This document shows positions 5,371 to 12,185 of a stretch of 12,185 nt of DNA, piece after piece. Source of the stretch: Prevotella sp. UBA746 (lineage in GTDB: Bacteria > Bacteroidota > Bacteroidia > Bacteroidales > Bacteroidaceae). The notes under the pieces were generated by a model. The model saw only the letters and a program-made list of their open reading frames with translations, did no database searches and had not been told where the DNA came from. Both the position numbers and the translations under genes were made by a program. Location of the stretch: contig DBKQ01000001.1 of assembly GCA_002298545.1 (NCBI GenBank), positions 1-12,185 on the forward strand, in the 5' to 3' direction. How positions within the stretch are numbered: position 1 is the stretch's first letter; every line of letters starts with the position of its first letter.

Positions 5371-7548
5371 CTAATTCGCCATTTCCGAGAAGAACTTGAT
5401 GCGCACGAGTCTCACCTCGTCTTCAGAATAATCTCCCCCGAGCTCATCCATAGCCGTATCGAGGTCATCCGTATCGCTCTCTCTAAAATACTCATAGATA
5501 TCGTCTACGTGGTCATCATCCATCACATCCTCAAGGAAATAATCGATATTAAGCTTCGTGCCGCTATATACAATAGCCTCAATCTCTGTAAGCAAATCCT
5601 CGAAATCGATATTCTGCGCCTCGGCAATATCGTCGAGCGGCATCTTGCGGTCAATGCTCTGGATAATCTTTACCTTCAGCATCGACTTCTTCGGCACGGT
5701 GCGAATTCTCAAGTCTTCCGGCCGTTCGATGTCGTTTTCCTCACAGTGGCGCTTGATAAGGGCAACGAACTCCTTACCGTAGCGGTGGGCTTTTCCCACT
5801 CCAACGCCCTGGATATTCATCAATTCTTCGAGCGTTACCGGATAAACCGTAGCCATCTGTTCGAGCGAAACGTCCTGGAAGATAACATACGGCGGAATGC
5901 CGAGCTTCTTGCTTGTAGCCTTCCTCAGGTCTTCGAGCATACTATAGAGCTGTGGGTCGAGAGCGTTGGTAGGTTTATCATACGACTCTTCTTCCTCTTC
6001 CTCACTGAATTCTGCATCCTTCACAACCATAAACGTAGTCGGGTTCTTCATATACTGCTTCGCCCCTGACGTCAGTTTCAGCAATCCGTAGTTCTCTACA
6101 TCCTTCTTTATAAATCCTGCGATAATAGCCTGTCGGATAACAGGGTTCCATATCTTGATGTCGCATTTCTCCCCCTCGCCGAATTCGGCGAGCAAGTCGT
6201 GCTTGTGCTCACGGATATCATCAGTGTCGCGCCCCTTCACGAAGTCTACGACATATTCCTGACGGAAGTCTTCCTTCAGTGCCTTTATGGCTCTCAGCAC
6301 TATGCCGAGTTCTTTCGTGGCATCGATTTTCTCTTTCGGATGCAGACAGTTGTCGCAGTTTCCGCAATTGTCCTTAGGATATTCTTCGCCAAAATAATGG
6401 AGCAACATCTTGCGCCGGCATACCGATGATTCGGCGTATGCTGCCGTTTCCTGCAGCAGTTGCCTACCGATGTCCTGTTCGGCAACAGGCTTTCCCTCCA
6501 TGAATTTCTCCAGTTTGCGCAGGTCTTTTCGCGAATAGAAGGCGATACACCTGCCCTCTCCCCCGTCGCGTCCGGCGCGTCCCGTTTCCTGGTAATAACC
6601 TTCCAGACTTTTCGGTATGTCGTAATGGATAACGAACCTCACATCTGGCTTGTCGATACCCATACCGAAGGCGATAGTCGCCACGATGACATCGATTTTC
6701 TCCATAAGGAAATCATCCTGCGTCTTTGATCGTGTTGCCGAGTCGAAACCGGCATGATAGGCGGCTGCCTTTATGTTGTTTGCCTGTAACACGGCGGCGA
6801 GTTCTTCCACTTTTTTTCTCGACAGGCAATATATGATGCCGCTCTTGCCACTGTTCTGGCGGATGAACTTCACGATATCCTTGTCGATGTCCTTTGTCTT
6901 CTGGCGTACTTCATAATACAGGTTCGGTCTGTTGAATGAGCTTTTGAACTCCCGTGCCCCGGTGATGCCCAAGCTCTTCATTATATCCGTGCGCACCTTG
7001 TCGGTGGCGGTTGCCGTGAGGGCTATTACCGGAGCGTTGCCGATTTGTGAAATAATCGGTCGGATGCGTCTGTATTCCGGTCGGAAGTCGTGTCCCCACT
7101 CCGATATACAATGCGCCTCGTCGATGGCATAGAACGAGATTTTCACTGTTTTCAGGAATTCCACATACTCCTCCTTCGTGAGCGATTCAGGAGCCACATA
7201 GAGCAGTTTTGTCAGTCCCGAGCGGATATCAGTCTTCACCTGGTCGATAGCTGCCTTGTTGAGCGACGAATTGAGATAATGCGCCACTCCAGTATGCTCA
7301 CTCATGCCGTTGATTACATCCACCTGATTTTTCATCAGTGCAATGAGCGGCGACACCACGATAGCGGTGCCCTCCATAATCAGCGAGGGCAGCTGGTAGC
7401 ACAGCGACTTTCCGCCACCGGTAGGCATCAGCACGAAAGTGTCGTTGCCGTTGAGCAGATTGCGGATTATCTCTTCCTGCTCTCCCTTGAAACTGCTGAA
7501 GCCGAAATAGTGCTTCAGTTTTTCCGTAAGATTAACATCGTTCGTCAT
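5371..7548 (-). CDS. recQ: ATP-dependent DNA helicase RecQ
   Basis: This 3'-to-5' DNA helicase of recombination and fork repair has 725 residues, longer than the roughly 610 of E. coli RecQ because of a C-terminal extension. It shows motif 0 (FxGEQEEII, 20-28), Walker A MPTGGGKS (41-48), DEAH (143-146), LTATAT motif III (177-182) and motif VI QETGRAGRDG (320-329). A zinc site with Cys377, Cys395, Cys398 and Cys401 lies in the RQC region, and a winged-helix part follows to about 505. After an acidic linker (514-521) comes an HRDC domain (about 533-602), then a helix-turn-helix-like region (about 620-690) as in other RecQ proteins of this phylum, and an acidic tail. It lies 109 bases after clpX with no consensus promoter between them, so it is probably the third gene of the clpP-clpX-recQ transcript. 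Its last codons merge into the downstream 15-bp repeat. Confidence 0.96.
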   Translation of the reverse strand: MTNDVNLTEKLKHYFGFSSFKGEQEEIIRNLLNGNDTFVLMPTGGGKSLCYQLPSLIMEGTAIVVSPLIALMKNQVDVINGMSEHTGVAHYLNSSLNKAAIDQVKTDIRSGLTKLLYVAPESLTKEEYVEFLKTVKISFYAIDEAHCISEWGHDFRPEYRRIRPIISQIGNAPVIALTATATDKVRTDIMKSLGITGAREFKSSFNRPNLYYEVRQKTKDIDKDIVKFIRQNSGKSGIIYCLSRKKVEELAAVLQANNIKAAAYHAGFDSATRSKTQDDFLMEKIDVIVATIAFGMGIDKPDVRFVIHYDIPKSLEGYYQETGRAGRDGGEGRCIAFYSRKDLRKLEKFMEGKPVAEQDIGRQLLQETAAYAESSVCRRKMLLHYFGEEYPKDNCGNCDNCLHPKEKIDATKELGIVLRAIKALKEDFRQEYVVDFVKGRDTDDIREHKHDLLAEFGEGEKCDIKIWNPVIRQAIIAGFIKKDVENYGLLKLTSGAKQYMKNPTTFMVVKDAEFSEEEEEESYDKPTNALDPQLYSMLEDLRKATSKKLGIPPYVIFQDVSLEQMATVYPVTLEELMNIQGVGVGKAHRYGKEFVALIKRHCEENDIERPEDLRIRTVPKKSMLKVKIIQSIDRKMPLDDIAEAQNIDFEDLLTEIEAIVYSGTKLNIDYFLEDVMDDDHVDDIYEYFRESDTDDLDTAMDELGGDYSEDEVRLVRIKFFSEMAN

Positions 7549-7587
7549 AATATTACAAGCAGCTTACCATTATAGTGTTATGGCAAC

Positions 7588-7610
7588 GGGCAGAAGCCGG
7601 GCTCCTGCCC
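7588..7610. repeat. GC-rich palindrome between clpX and recQ (REP-like)
   Basis: GGGCAGAAGC (7588-7597) and GCTCCTGCCC (7601-7610) pair over 10 positions around CGG. In minus-strand RNA one pair is G-U; in plus-strand RNA it is A-C. No U run follows on either strand, so it is not a classical terminator. Its high GC in an A/T-rich spacer suggests a dispersed intergenic palindrome or a processing or stability element that lowers recQ relative to clpPX. Confidence 0.6.
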
Positions 7611-7657
7611 TACCCTGTATTTTCTGTGTGAATTTATTTATACCTTGAGCTATATCG

Positions 7658-8893
7658 TCATGCCGTCTCCAGCTTCTGGAGATGAGCCTTGTCCAACTGC
7701 TTCTTGGCATAGTCTAATGTTACTTTAAACTCCTTTACGTCCTGCGAAGGAACGTCGAACATGGCATCCATCATCACATTCTCCACGATAGAACGCAGTC
7801 CGCGTGCCCCGAGTTTGTATTCCATCGCCTTGTCGACAATGAAATCGAGTGCATCCTCGTCGAACGTCAGTTTTATGCCGTCCATTTCGAAGAGCTTCAC
7901 ATACTGTTTTATGATAGAGTTCTTCGGTTCCACGAGTATCGACCTGAGTGCATCCCTGTCGAGCGGATTCAGATAAGTGAGCACCGGCAGACGACCGATT
8001 ATCTCCGGAATGAGTCCGAACGACTTCAGGTCTTGCGGCAAGATATACTTCATCAAGTCCTTCTTGTCTATCTGTCTCACGTTCTGCACCGAGTTGTAGC
8101 CCACCACATGGGTGTTGAGCCTCTGTGCTATCTTTCGCTCTATGCCGTCGAAGGCTCCGCCACAGATAAAGAGGATATTCTTCGTGTCGACATGGATGTA
8201 TTCCTGGTCCGGATGCTTGCGTCCGCCCTGTGGCGGAACGTTCACGATTGATCCCTCGAGGAGCTTCAGCAAGCTCTGCTGTACACCCTCTCCGCTCACG
8301 TCTCTCGTTATTGACGGGTTGTCGCTCTTTCGTGCGATTTTGTCCACCTCGTCGATAAACACGATTCCGCGCTGTGCAGCCTCAACGTTATAGTCGGCAA
8401 CCTGTAGCAGACGGCTGAGGATACTCTCCACGTCTTCGCCAACATATCCCGCCTCGGTGAACACCGTGGCGTCGACAATCGTGAACGGAACGTCGAGCAA
8501 CTTCGCTATGGTGCGCGCCAGCAGGGTCTTTCCCGTTCCGGTGCTTCCCACCATTATTATATTGCTCTTCTCTATTTCCACGCCGTCGTCGGTAGTCTTC
8601 TGCTGCAGGCGTTTGTAATGATTGTATACCGACACTGCGAGATAGCGTTTCGCCTCGTCCTGACCGATTACATACTGGTCGAGGTATTCCTTTATCTCAT
8701 GTGGTTTCGGTATCTCCTTCAGTTCAAAGCTGCTGGCCTTTTTTTTGTCCTTAACCACACCGGAAGCTTGAAGAATAGAATATGCCTGCTCTACACAGGA
8801 ATCACAGATACATCCGTTAAGTCCCGACATCATCAGCAGAACATCACTTTCCGGTCTACCGCAAAAACTGCAAACTTTTTTCTTCCCTGGCAT
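7658..8893 (-). CDS. clpX: ATP-dependent Clp protease, unfoldase subunit ClpX
   Basis: This hexameric AAA+ unfoldase recognises and threads substrates into ClpP. At 411 residues it is normal length. A C4 zinc-binding domain carries Cys8, Cys11, Cys30 and Cys33. The AAA+ module has Walker A GSTGTGKT (116-123), pore-1 loop GYVG (149-152), Walker B IVFIDEVDK (177-185), pore-2 RKH (225-227) and sensor 2 GARGLR (362-367). Two places differ from the E. coli form: Walker A has Ser where Pro is usual (position 117), and the ClpP-docking loop reads VGY (264-266) instead of IGF. I believe both occur widely in this phylum, but that is from memory. The start codon lies 3 bases after the clpP stop, so the two are surely co-transcribed and probably translationally coupled. 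Confidence 0.97.
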   Translation of the reverse strand: MPGKKKVCSFCGRPESDVLLMMSGLNGCICDSCVEQAYSILQASGVVKDKKKASSFELKEIPKPHEIKEYLDQYVIGQDEAKRYLAVSVYNHYKRLQQKTTDDGVEIEKSNIIMVGSTGTGKTLLARTIAKLLDVPFTIVDATVFTEAGYVGEDVESILSRLLQVADYNVEAAQRGIVFIDEVDKIARKSDNPSITRDVSGEGVQQSLLKLLEGSIVNVPPQGGRKHPDQEYIHVDTKNILFICGGAFDGIERKIAQRLNTHVVGYNSVQNVRQIDKKDLMKYILPQDLKSFGLIPEIIGRLPVLTYLNPLDRDALRSILVEPKNSIIKQYVKLFEMDGIKLTFDEDALDFIVDKAMEYKLGARGLRSIVENVMMDAMFDVPSQDVKEFKVTLDYAKKQLDKAHLQKLETA

Positions 8894-8896
8894 CTT

Positions 8897-9562
8897 TTAT
8901 TTCTTTTTCAGCACATTGTCGATCATTCCGTATTCCTTTGCCTCTTCTGCCGTCATCCAGTAGTTGCGGTCAGAATCGTTCCACACCTTGTCGTATGGCG
9001 TGTGTGAATGGTCTGCAATGATTGTATACAATTCTTTTTTCATCTTCAGGATTTCCTTTGCCTCGATTTCGATATCCGAAGCCTGTCCCTGAACGCCTCC
9101 GAGCGGCTGATGAATCATCACGCGGCTGTGTGGCAGTGCGGAGCGCTTGCCCTCTGTGCCCGAAACGAGGAGCACGGCTGCCATAGAGGCTGCCATACCG
9201 GTGCAGATGGTTGCCACGTCGCTTGAGATGAACTGCATGGTATCGTAGATTCCGAGTCCGGCAGTTACACTTCCGCCCGGACTGTTGATGTATATCGAGA
9301 TATCCTTGCCCGAATCTACCGAGTCGAGATACAGCATCTGTGCCTGCAACACGTTTGCCGTATAGTCGTTAACTTCTGTTCCGAGGAAGATGATGCGGTC
9401 CATCATCAAGCGCGAGAACACGTCGAGTTGTGTTACGTTGAGCGTTCTCTCTTCCAGGATATACGGATTGACATACTGCGCCTGTGTCTTCATCACATCG
9501 TCTACCATCAAGCCGCTCATTCCTAAATGTCCTGTTGCGTATTTTCTAAAATCGTTTATCAT
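8897..9562 (-). CDS. clpP: ATP-dependent Clp protease proteolytic subunit ClpP, with a Ser-His-Asn triad
   Basis: This is the barrel-forming serine peptidase that degrades proteins delivered by ClpX. The 221 residues include an N-terminal propeptide-like stretch (about 1-27). The nucleophile is Ser126 in GMAASMAA and the general base is His151 in MIHQPLGG. The third triad position, 49 residues after His exactly as in E. coli (His122, Asp171), is Asn200 (DRNYWM, codon AAC at 8965-8963) instead of Asp. Other family features look intact: the oxyanion-side SPGGSV (94-99), the QGQASDIEIEAKEIL handle helix, and the closing AEEAKEYGMID. An AGGA motif five bases before the ATG supports this start, which is unusual for this window. 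Identity is certain; activity may be lowered by Asn200 unless the base call is wrong. Confidence 0.97.
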   Translation of the reverse strand: MINDFRKYATGHLGMSGLMVDDVMKTQAQYVNPYILEERTLNVTQLDVFSRLMMDRIIFLGTEVNDYTANVLQAQMLYLDSVDSGKDISIYINSPGGSVTAGLGIYDTMQFISSDVATICTGMAASMAAVLLVSGTEGKRSALPHSRVMIHQPLGGVQGQASDIEIEAKEILKMKKELYTIIADHSHTPYDKVWNDSDRNYWMTAEEAKEYGMIDNVLKKK

Positions 9563-9588
9563 AAATATCCTAATTCTTAATATAAAAA

Positions 9589-9642
9589 AGAGGTTATCCC
9601 CTTTTTGTTATACAAAGATAATAAAAAAAGTGGATAACCTCT
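9589..9642 (-). terminator. tig terminator with long stem
   Basis: AGAGGTTATCC (9589-9599) is a perfect 11-base inverted match to 9632-9642. Beyond one A-G mismatch, CUUUUU/AAAAAG extends the stem by 6 pairs. In the minus direction UUUUUU follows the second arm directly. It lies 31 bases after the tig stop codon. The stem and U run make a convincing rho-independent terminator although the loop is long; that loop contains the clpP promoter box. Confidence 0.75.
9613..9620 (-). promoter_or_regulatory. clpP promoter, -7 box, inside the tig terminator loop
   Basis: The minus strand reads TATCTTTG, a perfect TAnnTTTG box, identical to the one at 19-26. The -33 position falls in the upstream terminator arm (TTAGAG) and is a poor TTTG match. 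Transcription would begin near 9606, giving a leader of about 45 nt before clpP that starts with the second terminator arm. Confidence 0.6.
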
Positions 9643-9673
9643 AATAATTATAGAGAATTTTAAAAAAAATCTA

Positions 9674-11032
9674 TTACTCGCCCTTCATCATTTCGTTGAA
9701 CTCGTCGAGAGAAGCCTCTTTCTGGTTCAGCTTAACTACATTCTTCAGCGCTGCTGTGAGCTTGCGGTCGATGCTGCGGTCTACGAGTGAGTCTACGTAT
9801 TCTTTCTTCTTCAGCATCTCGCCGGCGTAGTTGTCGATATACTCCTCCGGGATGTTTGTCATGCCATACTGAGCGAACTGTGCGCGGGCTGCCTCTTTGG
9901 CTGTCTCCTTGATGTCGTTGTCGTCAATCTTGATGCCGTTAGCCTCAACGAGCTTCTCGCGGATCAGGTGCCATGTCAGCTCCTTGATGCTCTGCTCGTA
10001 GTTGTCGTCAACAAACTTCTCGCCTTTGTCCTTGTTGTTGTTGAGCATTATCTTCTTCAGCAATGCGTCTGGATATGTCAGAGCGCCTACCTTGTCCTCA
10101 AGATACTTGCGCAGGTCTACGAGGAACTTGTAGTCGCCGTCGTTTACGAGCTGTGCCGACAAGCCTTCTGCAATCTTCTTGCGGAATGACTCCTCGTCCT
10201 TCACCTCGTCCTTGCCGTAAACCGAGTCGAAGAGTTCCTGGTTTATTTCTGCCTTCACGAAGCGTGAGATTTCTGTTACCTGGAAGCTGAAGTCTGCTGT
10301 TACGTTAGCTGCCTCTTCCTTTGTTATCTTCAGGAGTGAAGATACCTCTACGTCGCTCTCCGGATATGCCTTCTTAGGGTTGAAGGTGATGATATCGCCA
10401 AGTTTTGCTCCCTCAAAGAGCTTCTTCTGGTCGTCTGCCTTGATATACTCCGGCATCAGCACTGCGCCCTCTACGGTAATGCCGCCTTCCTTGGTGTTGC
10501 CGTTCTCGTCGAGCTCGCGAAGGTCACCCTTCAGCATATCGTTTGCCTGATACTCCTCTACCTTGTCGTAGTGGCCGGCACGTGAAGCGAACATATCGAT
10601 CTGACGGTTTACCAACTCGTCGTCTACCTTTATTGTATAATAGTCAAGCTCATCCTTGTCTGAGAGTGAAACCTCAAACTCCGGAGCCACAGCGATATCA
10701 AACTTGAACTCGTATGGTGCGTCCTTTGAAAGGTCTACAGGGGTCTGTCCCTCGTTTGCCATCGGCTCGCCGAGCATCTTTATCTTGTTGTCGTTTACAT
10801 ACTTGTAAATTTCCTCACCGATCAGCTTGTTTATTTCCTCAGCCTTTACAGCCTCGCCAAACTGCTTCTTGATCATGCCCATAGGAACCATACCCGGACG
10901 GAATCCCGGCACATTTGCTCTTTTACGGTAGTTCTTCAGAGTTTTCTCTACTCTGTCCTGGAAATCTGCTGTCTCCACTGTCAAGGTCAACAAACCGTTC
11001 ACCTTATCTGGATTCTCAAAAGAAATCTTCAT
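9674..11032 (-). CDS. tig: Trigger factor, ribosome-associated chaperone
   Basis: Trigger factor binds next to the ribosomal exit tunnel and shields nascent chains. The 452 residues follow the usual three-domain plan. The N-terminal ribosome-binding domain (about 1-145) carries the docking loop GFRPGMVP (43-50), which fits GFRxGxxP. A middle segment (about 162-258) occupies the FKBP isomerase position but is hard to align with active FKBP, lacking the aromatic active-site blocks, so isomerase activity is doubtful. The C-terminal helical arms (about 260-440) are recognisable by the NxxxYPDALLKKIM-type region and the repeated charged helices. The gene has its own promoter and leader, and its terminator separates it from clpP. 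Placement of tig before clpP and clpX is common in bacteria and links folding with degradation. Confidence 0.95.
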   Translation of the reverse strand: MKISFENPDKVNGLLTLTVETADFQDRVEKTLKNYRKRANVPGFRPGMVPMGMIKKQFGEAVKAEEINKLIGEEIYKYVNDNKIKMLGEPMANEGQTPVDLSKDAPYEFKFDIAVAPEFEVSLSDKDELDYYTIKVDDELVNRQIDMFASRAGHYDKVEEYQANDMLKGDLRELDENGNTKEGGITVEGAVLMPEYIKADDQKKLFEGAKLGDIITFNPKKAYPESDVEVSSLLKITKEEAANVTADFSFQVTEISRFVKAEINQELFDSVYGKDEVKDEESFRKKIAEGLSAQLVNDGDYKFLVDLRKYLEDKVGALTYPDALLKKIMLNNNKDKGEKFVDDNYEQSIKELTWHLIREKLVEANGIKIDDNDIKETAKEAARAQFAQYGMTNIPEEYIDNYAGEMLKKKEYVDSLVDRSIDRKLTAALKNVVKLNQKEASLDEFNEMMKGE

Positions 11033-11078
11033 TTTTTCTGTTGTCTTTATTTTAAATTATTGTTTTCTGTTTATCTCT

Positions 11079-11156
11079 CTACACCTCTTGCTTTATGCGT
11101 AAAGGCATGCGTCTTCCCCCCACACCACTACGCTGCAGTATGGCCGATAGCCGCAT
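11079..11156 (-). CDS. Possible leaderless 25-residue ORF in the tig leader
   Basis: An ATG at 11156-11154 opens 25 codons ending in TAG (11079-11081), lying wholly in the 177-base spacer between lptB and tig. The ATG begins 8 bases after the -7 box, about where transcription should start, so it would be a leaderless message. The peptide is basic (five Arg, one Lys) with no membrane segment. This stretch is clearly richer in G and C than the flanking spacer, which could reflect coding or RNA structure; a GCAGCGT/ACGCATGC stem with one bulge is possible. Translation is unproven, and a structured non-coding leader is equally plausible. Confidence 0.25.
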   Translation of the reverse strand: MRLSAILQRSGVGGRRMPLRIKQEV

Positions 11157-11164
11157 TAGGCTTG

Positions 11165-11172
11165 CAAAATTA
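11165..11172 (-). promoter_or_regulatory. tig promoter, -7 box
   Basis: The minus strand reads TAATTTTG, a perfect TAnnTTTG box, in the spacer after lptB. The -33 region has only TTTAG at about the right distance. It predicts a leader of roughly 125 nt before the tig start codon, long compared with the other promoters here. Confidence 0.6.
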
Positions 11173-11209
11173 ATTATAAAAGGTGTAACGACCTAAAGTT
11201 TAGTTTTTT

Positions 11210-12025
11210 TTAACTTCTTCTACTTCTCTTTCTCTCGTCTACCTCCTGGAAGTTTTTCTTCTTCAGTTCGAAGTCTACGCCGAGGTATTTCTCTTTCACT
11301 ATCTCGTTGGCGGCGAGTTCCTCCGGACTTCCCTGGAAGAGTATTCGTCCCTCGAAGAGCAAGTAGGCGCGGTCGGTGATATTTAGCGTCTCGTGCACGT
11401 TGTGGTCGGTGATAAGTATACCGATATTCCTGTATTTCAGCTGCCATACCACATGCTGGATATCCTCCACGGCAATCGGGTCGACACCGGCAAACGGCTC
11501 GTCGAGCATGATGAACTTTGGGTCGATGGCAAGACAGCGCGCTATCTCCGTGCGGCGGCGCTCGCCTCCAGAAAGGCGGTCGCCCTTGTTCTTGCGCACC
11601 TTATGCAGGTCAAACTCGTCGATAAGCGTCTCCAGCTTCTCGAGCTGCTCCTTGCGGGAGAGTTTTGTCATCTCGAGCACTGCCATAATATTGTCTTCCA
11701 CGCTCAGCTTGCGGAACACGCTCGCCTCCTGCGGCAGGTATCCGATACCCTTGCGGGCACGCTTATACACTGGGTATTTCGTGATTTCCTCGTCGCCAAG
11801 ATACACATGGCCTTCGTTGGGAACCACCAGGCCGGTGGTCATATAGAAAGAGGTGGTCTTACCCGCACCGTTTGGTCCGAGCAAACCCACAATCTCGCCT
11901 TGCTTCACATTGATGGTCACACCATTGGCAACGGTTCTTTTGCCATAGCGCTTGACCAGTCCTTCTGTTCGCAGCACCAATTTTTTCTCCGTTGGCTGCT
12001 GCGCTGCATTCATATTTTCGTCCAT
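11210..12025 (-). CDS. lptB: Lipopolysaccharide export ABC transporter ATP-binding protein LptB
   Basis: This cytoplasmic ATPase powers the LptFG complex that extracts lipopolysaccharide from the inner membrane and pushes it along the Lpt bridge. The protein has Walker A GPNGAGKTT (50-58), Q-loop YLPQEASVF (96-104) with the LptB-typical ASVF, signature LSGGERRR (151-158), Walker B FIMLDEPFAGVDP with catalytic Glu176, and H-loop ITDHNV with His208. The YLPQEASVFRKL and GERRR...DPIAV blocks separate it from branched-amino-acid transporter ATPases. At 271 residues it exceeds E. coli LptB (241) through about 15 extra N-terminal residues and a basic C-terminal tail (255-271, KKK and KRSRR). The start could also be Met5; the first ATG would have a leader of only about 12 nt. 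lptF, lptG and other partners are not in the window. Confidence 0.94.
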   Translation of the reverse strand: MDENMNAAQQPTEKKLVLRTEGLVKRYGKRTVANGVTINVKQGEIVGLLGPNGAGKTTSFYMTTGLVVPNEGHVYLGDEEITKYPVYKRARKGIGYLPQEASVFRKLSVEDNIMAVLEMTKLSRKEQLEKLETLIDEFDLHKVRKNKGDRLSGGERRRTEIARCLAIDPKFIMLDEPFAGVDPIAVEDIQHVVWQLKYRNIGILITDHNVHETLNITDRAYLLFEGRILFQGSPEELAANEIVKEKYLGVDFELKKKNFQEVDERKRSRRS

Positions 12026-12037
12026 AATTAGCTAATT
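12026..12037. promoter_or_regulatory. Perfect palindrome at the lptB transcription and translation start
   Basis: AATTAGCTAATT is a perfect 12-base palindrome lying directly between the lptB start codon and the predicted transcription start. In that place a bound protein would block initiation, so it is a candidate operator. It is short and A/T-rich, so chance cannot be excluded. Confidence 0.35.
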
Positions 12038-12043
12038 TGACTG

Positions 12044-12051
12044 CAAAAATA
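12044..12051 (-). promoter_or_regulatory. lptB promoter, -7 box
   Basis: The minus strand reads TATTTTTG, matching TAnnTTTG, 18 bases before the lptB start codon. No clear TTTG is found at the -33 distance. It would be divergent to the plus-strand promoter about 80 bases away. Confidence 0.5.
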
Positions 12052-12125
12052 CTAAAAAATGGGGAAATAACACCTTAAAAAGCTAAAACTATTCATAATA
12101 TTGCAGTTTTTTACAGGATTTTGCG

Positions 12126-12133
12126 TAATTTTG
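12126..12133 (+). promoter_or_regulatory. Divergent promoter, -7 box, for the right-edge gene
   Basis: TAATTTTG on the plus strand is a perfect TAnnTTTG box, 24 bases before the ATG at 12158. The nearest -33-like element is TTG at 12101-12103, 22 bases upstream, slightly farther than the ideal 19. It predicts a leader of about 20 nt. Confidence 0.55.
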
Positions 12134-12157
12134 CATCCAAATTCATAGAATATTAGC

Positions 12158-12185
12158 ATGATTATAGAAAAATGGCTTACCACCT
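12158..12185 (+). CDS. Start of an unidentified plus-strand gene, cut by the window edge
   Basis: An ATG follows the divergent promoter at a normal distance and reads MIIEKWLTT before the window ends. Nine codons are too few to identify a product. The call rests on the promoter, the spacing and the absence of an in-frame stop, and could be wrong about the exact start. Confidence 0.5.

Noticed and set aside
8525..8548. Ser instead of Pro in the ClpX Walker A motif as a sign of inactivation
   Set aside because: The nucleotide-binding Gly, Lys and Thr are all intact, and I believe this form is usual in the phylum, so it is not evidence of lost function.
11191..11210. Plus-strand terminator: CTAAAGTTTAG followed by eight T
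   Set aside because: The stem is only 4 bp with a 3-base loop, and no plus-strand gene reads into it. In the minus direction, where lptB ends, there is no U run.
11393..12031. 212-codon plus-strand open frame opposite lptB
   Set aside because: It covers the lptB ATPase motifs in antisense and encodes nothing recognisable, so it is a shadow frame.
1..12185. Search for tRNA, rRNA, transposase, integrase, toxin-antitoxin or defence genes
   Set aside because: None seen. All long open frames are explained by the eight housekeeping or lyase genes, and the spacers are too short to hide a further multi-gene system.

Overview
The window looks like a chromosomal segment of a Bacteroidota bacterium, most likely Prevotella or a close relative. 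Several upstream regions carry the phylum's characteristic promoter (TTTG, about 19 bases, TAnnTTTG). Shine-Dalgarno sequences are mostly absent, exported proteins mature at an A|QQ junction, and the pectate lyase ends in a tail resembling the phylum's C-terminal sorting domains. The genus is inferred from protein flavour only; no rRNA gene is present.

Eight complete genes all lie on the minus strand, so transcription runs from right to left: lptB (LPS-export ATPase), tig (trigger factor), clpP and clpX (protease and unfoldase, 3 bases apart), recQ (helicase), a secreted family 1 pectate lyase, guaB (IMP dehydrogenase) and a periplasmic parvulin-type peptidyl-prolyl isomerase. At the right edge, a divergent promoter precedes the first 9 codons of an unidentified plus-strand gene. 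At the left edge, a strong minus-strand promoter drives a gene outside the window.

Transcription units inferred from promoters and hairpins are: lptB (own promoter at 12044-12051), tig (promoter at 11165-11172 and a leader of about 125 nt), clpP-clpX-recQ (promoter at 9613-9620, inside the tig terminator), pectate lyase (promoter not found), and guaB (promoter at 3298-3305) followed by a terminator-like hairpin and the isomerase. A strong terminator closes the isomerase gene. Functionally, tig and clpPX handle folding and degradation of cytoplasmic proteins, lptB and the isomerase serve envelope biogenesis, and guaB and recQ are housekeeping. The pectate lyase is the odd one out: a polysaccharide-degradation gene among housekeeping genes, with repeat-rich spacers on both sides.

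I see no mobile element, CRISPR array, tRNA or rRNA and no evident new multi-gene system. The most notable points are: a ClpP whose catalytic Asp position reads Asn; a clpP promoter nested in the loop of the tig terminator; a two- or three-copy 40-bp hairpin array whose two best copies differ only by transitions; a 15-bp tandem repeat beside the end of recQ; an RNA-strand-specific hairpin between recQ and the lyase; and a possible leaderless 25-codon ORF in the tig leader.
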